Source: an uncultured Bergeyella sp. (GTDB lineage: Bacteria; Bacteroidota; Bacteroidia; Flavobacteriales; Weeksellaceae). Taken from it: a DNA stretch of 10,270 nucleotides. The DNA is taken from the NCBI GenBank assembly GCA_916710115.1, contig CAKAOY010000029.1, positions 1 through 10,270 of the forward strand, given 5' to 3'. Below the pieces are notes generated by a model that saw only the letters and a program-made list of their open reading frames with translations, was not told the origin of the DNA and ran no database searches. This document shows positions 1-6,551 of this stretch, in pieces (position 1 is the stretch's first letter; every line of letters begins with the position of its first letter). The translations under genes and the position numbers were made by a program.

Positions 1-1045
1 ATACAGAATCTTTATCCTTGTTACCAGGTAGTCGGAATCCAATGATGGTACTTTCGGCGTCAGGTCCTACTATTTCTTCTACGATAGGAGATGTCATTGG
101 ATCTTCTTGCTCGAAGGTATATTTTGGCACGGGTTTTGGTTTCATATAGGCAAAAGCCTTGTCAATTTTTGCAATGGTTTCGTCAGGATTGAAGTCTCCT
201 GAAAGGATAATCGCCATATTATTAGGTACATAGTAAGTATTAAAATAATTTCTGATACCTATTAATGATGGATTTTTTAGGTGCTCAATCGTTCCGATGG
301 TGGTTTGTAATCCGTAGTTGTGTTTTTTGAATAGGTTACGGAATAGCACCTCGTAAATCAAGTCGCTATCGTTATCAAGGGAGCGGTTTTTTTCTTCATA
401 AACAGCCTCTAATTCTGTATGGAAAATCCTCAAAACAGGGTTTCTGAAACGCTCTGCTTGTACAGCAATGTATTTATCCAAAGAACTTGAAGGAATATCA
501 TCTGTATAGACTGTTTTTTCGAACGAAGTGAAGGCATTTGTATCTTGTCCTCCCATTTCCGTCATCATTTTGTCATATTCATTAGCGATGGCATATTTAC
601 TTGCTACGCCAGAAATAGAATCTATTTTTTTGTAGATTGCCTTTCTTTGTGTATCGTTGGTTGTATCGTGATATTGTTCGTATAGAGCATCAATTTTTTT
701 TAGTTCGGCTTTTTCTTTTTTCCAATCTAAGGTACCGTATTTATCAGTGCCTTTGAATAGCATATGTTCTAAGTAATGAGCTAGTCCTGTATTGGTTTTT
801 GGGTCGGTTTTACTTCCTGCTTTTACAGCTACATATCCCTGAATGCGAGGTTCTTTGTTTGTTGGACTTAGGATTACTGTAAGTCCATTTTTTAAGGTGT
901 AGAATCTCGCGTGGGTAGGGTCATTGGTTACATACTTATAGGTGTAGCCATTTTTGGTTGTTTCTTTCCATTGGAATTCTTGCCCATAGGCATAGAGCGA
1001 CATTATTGCTGTCAAAAAAAATGTAGAAATGGTTCTTTTTATCAT
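1..1045 (-). CDS. M16 family zinc metallopeptidase (insulinase/pitrilysin type), N-terminal part; runs off the left edge
   Basis: The 348 visible codons read from an ATG at 1045 down to the window edge without a stop, so the C-terminus is missing. A signal peptide covers about residues 1-22 (MIKR, then a hydrophobic stretch ending AYGQ), placing the enzyme in the periplasm or envelope. The inverted zinc motif HYLEH lies at residues 90-94 (H90, E93, H94), followed by MLFKGT. The distal zinc-ligand glutamate is most likely E218 in ELEAVYEEKNR. The gap between HxxEH and this Glu is about 45 residues longer than in pitrilysin; the extra part (about 107-150) is charged and probably helical. As far as I recall, Bacteroidota M16 proteins often have this insertion. 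The catalytic half is intact as far as it can be read. An ATG at 1050 is not used because it meets a stop two codons on. The gene is divergent from the nos cluster and its substrate cannot be told from sequence. Confidence 0.93.
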   Translation of the reverse strand, partial: MIKRTISTFFLTAIMSLYAYGQEFQWKETTKNGYTYKYVTNDPTHARFYTLKNGLTVILSPTNKEPRIQGYVAVKAGSKTDPKTNTGLAHYLEHMLFKGTDKYGTLDWKKEKAELKKIDALYEQYHDTTNDTQRKAIYKKIDSISGVASKYAIANEYDKMMTEMGGQDTNAFTSFEKTVYTDDIPSSSLDKYIAVQAERFRNPVLRIFHTELEAVYEEKNRSLDNDSDLIYEVLFRNLFKKHNYGLQTTIGTIEHLKNPSLIGIRNYFNTYYVPNNMAIILSGDFNPDETIAKIDKAFAYMKPKPVPKYTFEQEDPMTSPIVEEIVGPDAESTIIGFRLPGNKDKDSV

Positions 1046-1069
1046 CTCATTAAGTTTAAAATTGTAAGA

Positions 1070-1077
1070 CAAATTTA
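1070..1077 (-). promoter_or_regulatory. Bacteroidota -7 promoter element for the M16 gene
   Basis: Read on the minus strand the bases are TAAATTTG, a perfect match to the TAnnTTTG -7 consensus of Bacteroidota housekeeping promoters. It sits 24 bases upstream of the start codon at 1045, which would give a short leader of roughly 18 bases. No TTG is found at the expected -33 distance, so only half of the promoter is convincing. Confidence 0.55.
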
Positions 1078-1148
1078 CAAATTATTTATAATTAAGTATG
1101 AGAGTTTTGTATAAAATAGTTTGGAACGGTTATAAATTATGTATAATT

Positions 1149-1166
1149 TTATGATAAATATCATAA
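1149..1166. promoter_or_regulatory. Palindrome resembling an FNR/CRP-family operator
   Basis: TTATGATA and TATCATAA form perfect 8-base arms around AA. The core TGAT-aaat-ATCA (1152-1163) matches the inner part of the FNR box TTGAT-N4-ATCAA, but the outermost base of each half is A/T-swapped (A for T on the left, T for A on the right). Palindromes arise easily in DNA this AT-rich, so chance is possible. The location upstream of an anaerobic respiration cluster, which in many bacteria is switched on by FNR/DNR-type regulators, makes the match plausible. No regulator gene is present in the window. Confidence 0.4.
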
Positions 1167-1367
1167 TTATAGATAATGTCTAAATTTATTATAATGATAT
1201 ATAAATGGATGTTTTATGATTTATAGTTATTTAAATAATATTATCATTGTGTTTTTATTGTAAAAAAATATAATATATTGATAAAAATTTAATTAATAAA
1301 ATGAAGGATATTTAGTATAAAATTAAGATAAGTGTTTTGAGGTATATGATAAATGCTAAAAAAATGT

Positions 1368-1375
1368 TAAATTTG
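1368..1375 (+). promoter_or_regulatory. Bacteroidota -7 promoter element for the cytochrome c gene
   Basis: TAAATTTG is a perfect TAnnTTTG match, ending 27 bases before the ATG at 1403. An imperfect -33 element (ATG at 1346-1348 in place of TTG) lies 19 bases upstream, the usual spacing. A start near 1381 would leave a leader of about 20 bases. This also argues that the in-frame ATG at 1337 is not the real start, since it lies upstream of this promoter. Confidence 0.5.
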
Positions 1376-1402
1376 CATATGAAATTTAAATTAAAGAAAG
1401 AT

Positions 1403-1894
1403 ATGAGAAAGATTAAATTTTTAGCGATGGTTATGGTATCCGCAATGGCAATGGTGTCTTGTGGTGGTGGAGATAAACCAGCAGAGAGTGGTGATGCAAC
1501 AGCATCTGCAGAAACAGCATCTACTACAGAAGCGCCAGCAGAGGCTTCTAAAGATGGTATTGGTAAATTTACATCTGCAAACTTTGATGGTAAAGACGCT
1601 TTTGATGCGGCTTTGGCAGCAAAGGGGAAAGAAATCGTTGATGTAAAATGTACTTCTTGCCACAATATGACAGAGGAGAGAAAAGTAGGACCAGGCTGGA
1701 AAGGAGTAACTGATAGAAGAAGTGCAGCTTGGGTAATGAACTTTATTATGAACCCTCAGCCAATGATTGATAGTGACCCACAAGCAAAAGCATTGTTTGA
1801 AGAGTTTCTTACTCCGATGCCGAACCAAAATCTCACAGAGGATGATGCAAAAGCCATCTATATGTATATGAGAGAGCTTGATGGTAAAAAATAA
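1403..1894 (+). CDS. Monohaem cytochrome c lipoprotein, candidate electron donor to NosZ
   Basis: The 163-residue product starts with a lipoprotein signal (hydrophobic residues 6-18, lipobox MVSC, lipidated Cys20). A low-complexity linker rich in Ala, Glu, Thr and Ser follows (about 24-50), suited to tether a globular domain to the membrane. The class I cytochrome domain has one haem site, CTSCH at 83-87 (H87 proximal), and a probable axial methionine, M139, in TPMPNQ. The start at 1403 is chosen because it gives a proper signal peptide; the in-frame ATG at 1337 adds 22 residues that spoil it. The gene lies 141 bases upstream of nosZ on the same strand, with a hairpin between them. Cytochromes of this kind accompany clade II nos clusters and are thought to feed electrons to CuA; that role is inferred from position. 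It is nosC-like, but I do not assign the symbol. Confidence 0.9.
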   Translation: MRKIKFLAMVMVSAMAMVSCGGGDKPAESGDATASAETASTTEAPAEASKDGIGKFTSANFDGKDAFDAALAAKGKEIVDVKCTSCHNMTEERKVGPGWKGVTDRRSAAWVMNFIMNPQPMIDSDPQAKALFEEFLTPMPNQNLTEDDAKAIYMYMRELDGKK

Positions 1895-1924
1895 TTTATA
1901 AAAAAACAAACTAACAATAAACTT

Positions 1925-1996
1925 AAAATACAGGAGAATATTCACATTAATTTTGGATTATTGTGAGGGGGGTCTTCTGTATTTTTATTATTTTTT
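1925..1996 (+). terminator. Long two-part hairpin with T-tract between cytochrome c gene and nosZ
   Basis: Bases 1925-1937 pair with 1973-1985 (13 bp with one G-T pair, core AATACAG/CTGTATT). An inner stem pairs 1942-1951 with 1957-1966 (nine pairs, one T-T mismatch) around the loop TTTGG. The two stems are joined by an uneven internal loop with ATAT(T) on one side and six Gs (1967-1972) on the other. T-rich sequence follows to 1996. It looks like an intrinsic terminator or attenuator that lets part of the transcription reach nosZ, but it could instead be a structured nosZ leader or an RNA-stability element. Confidence 0.6.
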
Positions 1997-2035
1997 AGCG
2001 AATAAAATTTTGTTTAATATTTAATACTTGTTTTT

Positions 2036-3997
2036 ATGAAAAACCTTTGTAAAGGTATAGGGTTGGCAGCCCTAGCGACAGGTTTCCTTTTGACTGGTTG
2101 TAAGCCGAAAGGGACAGGTTCCGCAGCGAGTGGTAACGCTGCTGAGAAAGTGTATGTAAAACCAGGGGAACATGACGAGTTTTATAACTTCGTTTCTGGT
2201 GGTTTTAATGGACAATTAGGAGTTTATGGATTACCAAGTGGTAGATTACTAAAGGTAGTTCCTGTATTCTCTCAGAATCCAGAAAATGGTTATGGTTACT
2301 CAGAAGAAACCAAGCCAATGCTTGAAACATCTCACGGATTTGTTCCTTGGGGAGACCTTCACCATGTGGAACTTTCTCAAACAAATTCAGAGATTGATGG
2401 TAGATGGCTTTTTGCTAACGAGAATAATACACCTCGTATTGCGAGAATTGATTTGAAAGATTTTAAAACAGTGGAAGTAGTAGAGTTACCAAATTCAGCG
2501 GGTAACCACTCTTCTCCATTCGTAACAGGAAATACAGAGTATGTAGTAGCAGGAACACGTTTCTCTGTACCTTTTGATGATGAAAACGGAGATATTCCAT
2601 TGAATACTTATAGAGAAAACTTCAAAGGTTCTGTATCTTTTGTGTCTGTTGGAAAAGATGGAGCGATGGACATAGCTTTCCAAATCCAACTTCCAGGGAT
2701 AGACTTTGACCTTTCTCACGCAGGAAAAGGACCTTCAAAAGATTGGTTCTTCTTCTCTTGCTACAACTCTGAAAAAGCAAATACTCTTCTTGAAGTGAAT
2801 GCTTCTCAGAATGATAAAGACTTTATGATGGCTCTTAACTGGAAAAAAGCAGAAGAGGCTTGGAAAGCAGGTAAAGGTAGAAAAATCAAAACTAAGTATG
2901 TTCATAACAAATTTGATGAAGCTACTCAAACAGCAACCTCTACTATTAAAGATGAGGTTACTATGCTTACCCTCGAAGACTTGAAAGATGCTATCTACTT
3001 TATGCCTTGTCCTAAATCTCCACACGGATGTGATGTGGATCCGACGGGTGAATATATCGTAGGTTCTGGTAAATTGGCTGCGTTGCTTCCTGTATTCTCA
3101 TTCTCTAAAATCCAGAAAGCAATTGCTGCGAAAGATTTTGTGGGAGATTACGATGGTATCCCAATCTTAAAATACGAATCTGTACTTCACGGAGAAGTTC
3201 AAAAACCAGGTTTAGGGCCACTTCACACGGAGTTTGATGCTAATGGTAATGCTTATACATCAATGTTCCTTTCTTCTGAAATCGTGAAATGGAATATTAA
3301 AGACCTTAAAGTATTGGATAGACAGCCTACTTACTATGCGACAGGACACTTGATGACTGTAACTGGTGATACCGCTAAACCAATTGGTAAATATTTAGTT
3401 GCCTACAACAAAATTACAAAAGATAGATATTTGCCAACAGGACCAGAATTAACACAGTCTGCTCAGTTGTTTGATATTTCGGGTGATAAAATGGAGCTAT
3501 TGCTAGACTTCCCTACATATGGTGAGCCTCACTATGCACAAGCGGCTCCTGCAGAACTTATCCAAAAAGACCAACCTAAATTCTACAAACTTGAAGAAAA
3601 CAAGCACCCATTCGCTACGAAAGGAGAGGCCCAAACAAAAGTTGAAAGAAAAGGTAATGAGGTTCATGTATATCTAACAACTGTTCGTTCTCATCTTGCA
3701 CCAGATAACATTGAAGGTATTAAAGTAGGTGATAAAGTTTATTTCCATGTTACAAACATTGAACAAGACTGGGATATCCCTCACGGATTCGCTGTAAAAG
3801 GTGCTAATACATCTGAAATCTTAATTATGCCAGGTGAAACGGTAACTTATGTTTGGAATCCAAATAGAGTTGGTGTGTTCCCAATGTATTGTACAGACTT
3901 CTGTTCTGCTCTTCACCAAGAGATGCAAGGATATATCAGAGTATCTCCTGCTGGAAGCAACCCAGAAATCAAGTGGAGTCTTAACAATAAAAACTAA
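2036..3997 (+). CDS. nosZ: Nitrous oxide reductase, clade II, with lipoprotein-type Sec signal
   Basis: This 653-residue copper enzyme reduces N2O to N2 in the periplasm. The N-terminal beta-propeller supplies all seven CuZ histidines: H109 and H110 (GDLHHVE), H158 (GNHSSP), H330 (SPHGCD), H397 (GPLHTEF), H438 (ATGHLM) and H499 (GEPHYAQ). The C-terminal cupredoxin domain (about 540-637) carries the CuA ligands H583 (DIPHGF), C619, C623, H627 and M630 in CTDFCSALHQEM. The residue between the cysteines that is Trp in clade I enzymes is Asp621; that ligand acts through its backbone, so CuA should still form. There is no twin-arginine motif. Instead a Sec signal ends in lipobox LTGC with Cys22, so NosZ is probably membrane-anchored. 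The residues after the Cys (KPKG) lack the acidic pattern of Bacteroidota surface export, which fits a periplasm-facing protein. No clear TAnnTTTG element lies just upstream. A strong terminator follows. Confidence 0.98.
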   Translation: MKNLCKGIGLAALATGFLLTGCKPKGTGSAASGNAAEKVYVKPGEHDEFYNFVSGGFNGQLGVYGLPSGRLLKVVPVFSQNPENGYGYSEETKPMLETSHGFVPWGDLHHVELSQTNSEIDGRWLFANENNTPRIARIDLKDFKTVEVVELPNSAGNHSSPFVTGNTEYVVAGTRFSVPFDDENGDIPLNTYRENFKGSVSFVSVGKDGAMDIAFQIQLPGIDFDLSHAGKGPSKDWFFFSCYNSEKANTLLEVNASQNDKDFMMALNWKKAEEAWKAGKGRKIKTKYVHNKFDEATQTATSTIKDEVTMLTLEDLKDAIYFMPCPKSPHGCDVDPTGEYIVGSGKLAALLPVFSFSKIQKAIAAKDFVGDYDGIPILKYESVLHGEVQKPGLGPLHTEFDANGNAYTSMFLSSEIVKWNIKDLKVLDRQPTYYATGHLMTVTGDTAKPIGKYLVAYNKITKDRYLPTGPELTQSAQLFDISGDKMELLLDFPTYGEPHYAQAAPAELIQKDQPKFYKLEENKHPFATKGEAQTKVERKGNEVHVYLTTVRSHLAPDNIEGIKVGDKVYFHVTNIEQDWDIPHGFAVKGANTSEILIMPGETVTYVWNPNRVGVFPMYCTDFCSALHQEMQGYIRVSPAGSNPEIKWSLNNKN

Positions 3998-4044
3998 AAA
4001 AGTTTGGAAAAGGTTTAATGCCCAGACCACTTAATTAAGAACAT

Positions 4045-4080
4045 AAAAGGGCAGTTTATATATTTAGACTGCCTTTTTTT
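4045..4080 (+). terminator. Rho-independent terminator after nosZ
   Basis: Bases 4045-4055 pair with 4068-4078 over 11 bp including a G-T pair (core GGCAGT/ACTGCC), with a 12-base loop and seven consecutive Ts from 4074. It lies 48 bases past the nosZ stop. I see no good TAnnTTTG promoter between it and the next gene, so it probably terminates only partly, giving more nosZ than accessory-gene message. Confidence 0.85.
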
Positions 4081-4105
4081 ACTATATGAAAAATAATTTA
4101 AACTA

Positions 4106-4162
4106 ACTAATATCTCTAAAACACAGAATATAATAAATACGAAAAAATAAAAAGATATTAGT
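4106..4162 (+). repeat. 10-bp perfect inverted repeat in the leader of the membrane-protein gene
   Basis: ACTAATATCT at 4106-4115 and AGATATTAGT at 4153-4162 are perfect inverted copies, 37 bases apart, and the right arm ends 17 bases before the ATG at 4180. As RNA this would be a long-loop hairpin next to the translation start; as DNA it could be a split operator. The arms are AT-rich, so chance is possible. Confidence 0.4.
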
Positions 4163-4179
4163 AATCTAAAAAAATAAAA

Positions 4180-4758
4180 ATGAACTCTATCAGCAAAACA
4201 ACACAAATATATTTAGTTTTATCAGGAATCGGGCTTATTGCTTGTATGTTCATCCCTATTTGGTGGATTGGCTTAGAGGCACCACAATATCCAGAGGGTA
4301 TGGAAATAGTTCTTTGGGCAAATAATATTACAGGAGATATAGATATTATTAATGATTTAAATCATTATGTAGGAATGAAGGAAATTCACACTGCTGATTT
4401 TTGGGAATTTGGAGTGATGAGGTATATTTTGGGTATTTATGCCTTATTGTTTTTCGTTTCAGGATTTGCTAAAAGAAGAGCATTGTTATACATTACTACG
4501 ATTCTATTCATCATATTCGGAGTGGCGTTTATTACCGATTTCTATATTTGGGAATATAAATATGGTCATAACTTAGATCCAAAGGCAGCAATAAAAATAC
4601 CAGGTGAGTCCTATCAGCCACCATTGATTGGGCCAAAACAAGTATTAAATTTCTTTGCTCAATCTTACCCTTACTATGGTGCATCTATTATGTTTCTCAT
4701 TGGATTGTTGGGTATGTGGCTATCTATAAAAGAATTCAAGGCGAGTAAAAAATCATAA
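4180..4758 (+). CDS. nos-cluster integral membrane protein, four predicted helices, function unknown
   Basis: The product has 192 residues with four hydrophobic segments at about 9-31, 78-96, 101-123 and 163-183. The loop after helix 1 contains LEAPQYPEG (32-40) and the segment LNHYVGM (60-66). I recall both motifs from membrane proteins near copper-enzyme and nos genes, but know no biochemical function. H62, M66 and H70 fall at i, i+4 and i+8 in one short stretch and could form a copper site; this is inference. The gene lies between nosZ and nosL on the same strand, 30 bases before nosL, so a role in copper supply, NosZ maturation or electron transfer is likely. It is not NosR (no flavin-binding or 4Fe-4S motifs) and not NosY. 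It might be the counterpart of the small membrane protein NosB of Wolinella-type clusters, but I cannot establish homology. Confidence 0.85.
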   Translation: MNSISKTTQIYLVLSGIGLIACMFIPIWWIGLEAPQYPEGMEIVLWANNITGDIDIINDLNHYVGMKEIHTADFWEFGVMRYILGIYALLFFVSGFAKRRALLYITTILFIIFGVAFITDFYIWEYKYGHNLDPKAAIKIPGESYQPPLIGPKQVLNFFAQSYPYYGASIMFLIGLLGMWLSIKEFKASKKS

Positions 4759-4788
4759 AATCAGATTATTACGATTAAAGTATTAGAA

Positions 4789-5241
4789 ATGAAAAACATC
4801 AAAAATATTATTATACCATCAGTTATGTTCTTGATGGTAGCTTGTGGTAGTAAGGACTCTCAGCCGATTTCTTATGGAAAAGACCTTTGTGATCATTGCC
4901 AAATGGGTATCTCCGATAACAAATTTGGGGCAGAACTTATTACTAAAAAAGGACGAGTGTATAAGTTTGACGATATTGCTTGTCTTGAAGGTTATCAAGA
5001 AGAAAATTCTGATAAAACTGAGGGTTCAGTATTGTATGTTACAGATTTTGATACAAAAAAACTTATTCCTGTGAATAAGGCAACTTTCATCTATGGAGGT
5101 GCATTGGAAAGCCCCATGGGAGGTAACAAGGCTGCATTTTCAGATGCTAATAAGGCAAAAGAATATGCACAAAAATTAGGTGCTTCATTAGAAAAACCAA
5201 ATGAGGCAAAACAAGGAAATAATGATATGCACGAGCATTAA
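4789..5241 (+). CDS. nosL: NosL copper-binding lipoprotein
   Basis: This 150-residue product has a lipoprotein signal with lipobox MVAC and lipidated Cys19. The NosL copper motif CDHCQMG follows at 34-40 (C34, C37, M39). The fold then continues through VYKFDDIACLEGY and the conserved ALESPMGGNKAAF (105-117, with M110). NosL binds Cu(I) on the periplasmic side and is thought to deliver copper to apo-NosZ together with NosDFY. The C-terminus ends in NDMHEH, a short Met/His tail that may add a weak metal site. The gene sits 24 bases upstream of nosD, consistent with one transcript. Confidence 0.95.
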   Translation: MKNIKNIIIPSVMFLMVACGSKDSQPISYGKDLCDHCQMGISDNKFGAELITKKGRVYKFDDIACLEGYQEENSDKTEGSVLYVTDFDTKKLIPVNKATFIYGGALESPMGGNKAAFSDANKAKEYAQKLGASLEKPNEAKQGNNDMHEH

Positions 5242-5265
5242 ATCTTATTAATATACGTAATTAAA

Positions 5266-6513
5266 ATGAAGTTTGTATATGCTTTTTTCTTACTGATTGT
5301 TGCACAAATATTGCCTGCAAAAACAATAGTCGTAGGAAAAAATGAAGCCATAAAATCTATAAAAAAAGCAATAGAAATTGCCCAAAATGGAGATGTTATT
5401 TTGGTAAAACCAGGAAGATACAAAGAGGGAAATATCAGTATTGAAAAATCTATCTCGCTCATAGGAGAGGGGTATCCCATATTAGATGGACAAAGAAAAT
5501 ATGAAATATTATCTCTAAGAGCAAATAAAATAGTAATAAAAGGCTTCAAAATCATAGATTCTGGTGAAGATTTAATTAAAAATATCGGTGCCGTAAGACT
5601 TTATGATGCCAAAGATGTGAAAATAGAAAATAATATTTTCAAAGATAATTACTTCGGAGTGTATCTACAGCGAGGGGATAGATGCCATATTAATAATAAC
5701 AAATTCGTATCTCATAGGACAACCAATCAAGAAAAAAGTGGCAATGGAATACACGGATGGGTAACCAACCAAGCGTGGATTACGAATAACTATATCACAG
5801 GGTATAAAGATGGTATTTACCTCGAAAAGGTAACGAACTCCTTCATATACAATAATTTTTCCTATAAAAATATGAGATATGGGTTGCATTTTATGTTTTC
5901 CCATAACAATGTGTATCGCAAAAATAGATTTAAAAATAATTCCGCAGGTGTGGCAGTGATGTTCTCCAAAAAAGTAAAAATGGAGTATAATATCTTTGAA
6001 GACAACTGGGGAGATTCCGCTTATGGGTTATTACTCAAAGAGTTACAATATGCCAAAATTATAGGAAATACCTTCCGTAATAATACCACTGCTGTGTGGA
6101 TAGATGGAGCAACCGCGATGAAAATCTATAATAATACCTTTGAGGATAATGGTTGGGGACTCAAAATAAATGCTAATAGTAGAGATAGCCAATTGTATCA
6201 TAATAACTTTATCAATAATACTTTTGATGTATCTACTAATGGGACTACCGTGATGAATGAGTTTAAAAATAATTATTGGGACAAATACCAAGGTTACGAC
6301 CTCAATAAGGATAATATCGGTGATGTAGAATATCACCCACTGTCTTTGTATTCGGTACTTGTAGAAAAAAATCCTGCAGTAATGCTACTGTATAGAACTT
6401 TCTTCGTGGATATATTAGACAAGACTGAAAAGGTAGTACCTAGCCTCACACCCGAAAATTTTGTGGATAAAATCCCAAGTATGAAAAAAAATAAATTTTC
6501 AGCTATCAAGTAA
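5266..6513 (+). CDS. nosD: NosD, periplasmic beta-helix copper-site maturation protein
   Basis: The 415-residue protein has a Sec signal peptide (about 1-18, cleavage after LPA). From about residue 80 to 340 it is a parallel beta-helix of CASH type, visible as repeated short strands separated by NN or NNxF turns (for example IENNIFKDN, IYNNTFEDN, YHNNFINN). Family features include RYGLHFMFSHNN (204-214) and the C-terminal NNYWDKYQGYDLNKDNIGD (335-353). NosD works with the NosFY ABC transporter in assembling the CuZ site of NosZ. The length is normal for the family and no break is seen. Its start codon is 24 bases after nosL. Confidence 0.96.
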   Translation: MKFVYAFFLLIVAQILPAKTIVVGKNEAIKSIKKAIEIAQNGDVILVKPGRYKEGNISIEKSISLIGEGYPILDGQRKYEILSLRANKIVIKGFKIIDSGEDLIKNIGAVRLYDAKDVKIENNIFKDNYFGVYLQRGDRCHINNNKFVSHRTTNQEKSGNGIHGWVTNQAWITNNYITGYKDGIYLEKVTNSFIYNNFSYKNMRYGLHFMFSHNNVYRKNRFKNNSAGVAVMFSKKVKMEYNIFEDNWGDSAYGLLLKELQYAKIIGNTFRNNTTAVWIDGATAMKIYNNTFEDNGWGLKINANSRDSQLYHNNFINNTFDVSTNGTTVMNEFKNNYWDKYQGYDLNKDNIGDVEYHPLSLYSVLVEKNPAVMLLYRTFFVDILDKTEKVVPSLTPENFVDKIPSMKKNKFSAIK

Positions 6514-6551
6514 CTAATTTTGCAAACATTCTAAGCATTTCGAACAAAAAA

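Larger units (their letters stand above)
1046..1402. other. Divergent AT-rich intergenic regulatory region
   Basis: This 357-base spacer separates the minus-strand M16 gene from the plus-strand nos cluster. It is extremely AT-rich and contains no credible gene; short open frames crossing it are chance or are extensions of the cytochrome frame. It holds a -7 element for each neighbour, a TGAT-N4-ATCA palindrome near 1157, a near-match -7 element (TAAATTTA) at 1181-1188, and further TGAT half-sites, including TTGAT at 1278-1282. Its length and position suggest that it carries the control sites of the nos cluster. Confidence 0.6.

Noticed and set aside
911..1114. 67-codon plus-strand open frame across the M16 gene start
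   Set aside because: It runs antisense to the signal peptide region of the M16 gene and into its promoter; no family resemblance.
1337..1402. Upstream in-frame ATG at 1337 for the cytochrome c gene
   Set aside because: It adds 22 charged residues ahead of a complete lipoprotein signal and lies upstream of a good -7 element at 1368; the ATG at 1403 fits better.
1461..1646. Low-complexity Gln/Leu-rich open frame
   Set aside because: Frame-shifted reading of the Ala/Thr/Glu linker of the cytochrome c gene.
1421..1945. 174-codon open frame on the minus strand opposite the cytochrome gene
   Set aside because: The translation is rich in Cys, Phe, His and Arg without domain logic and mirrors a strongly supported haem protein gene.
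5600..6330. Tandem DNA repeats in nosD suggested by recurring AATAAT-type strings
   Set aside because: They encode the recurring Asn-Asn turns of the beta-helix; spacing and flanking bases vary, so this is protein-level repetition, not a DNA repeat.
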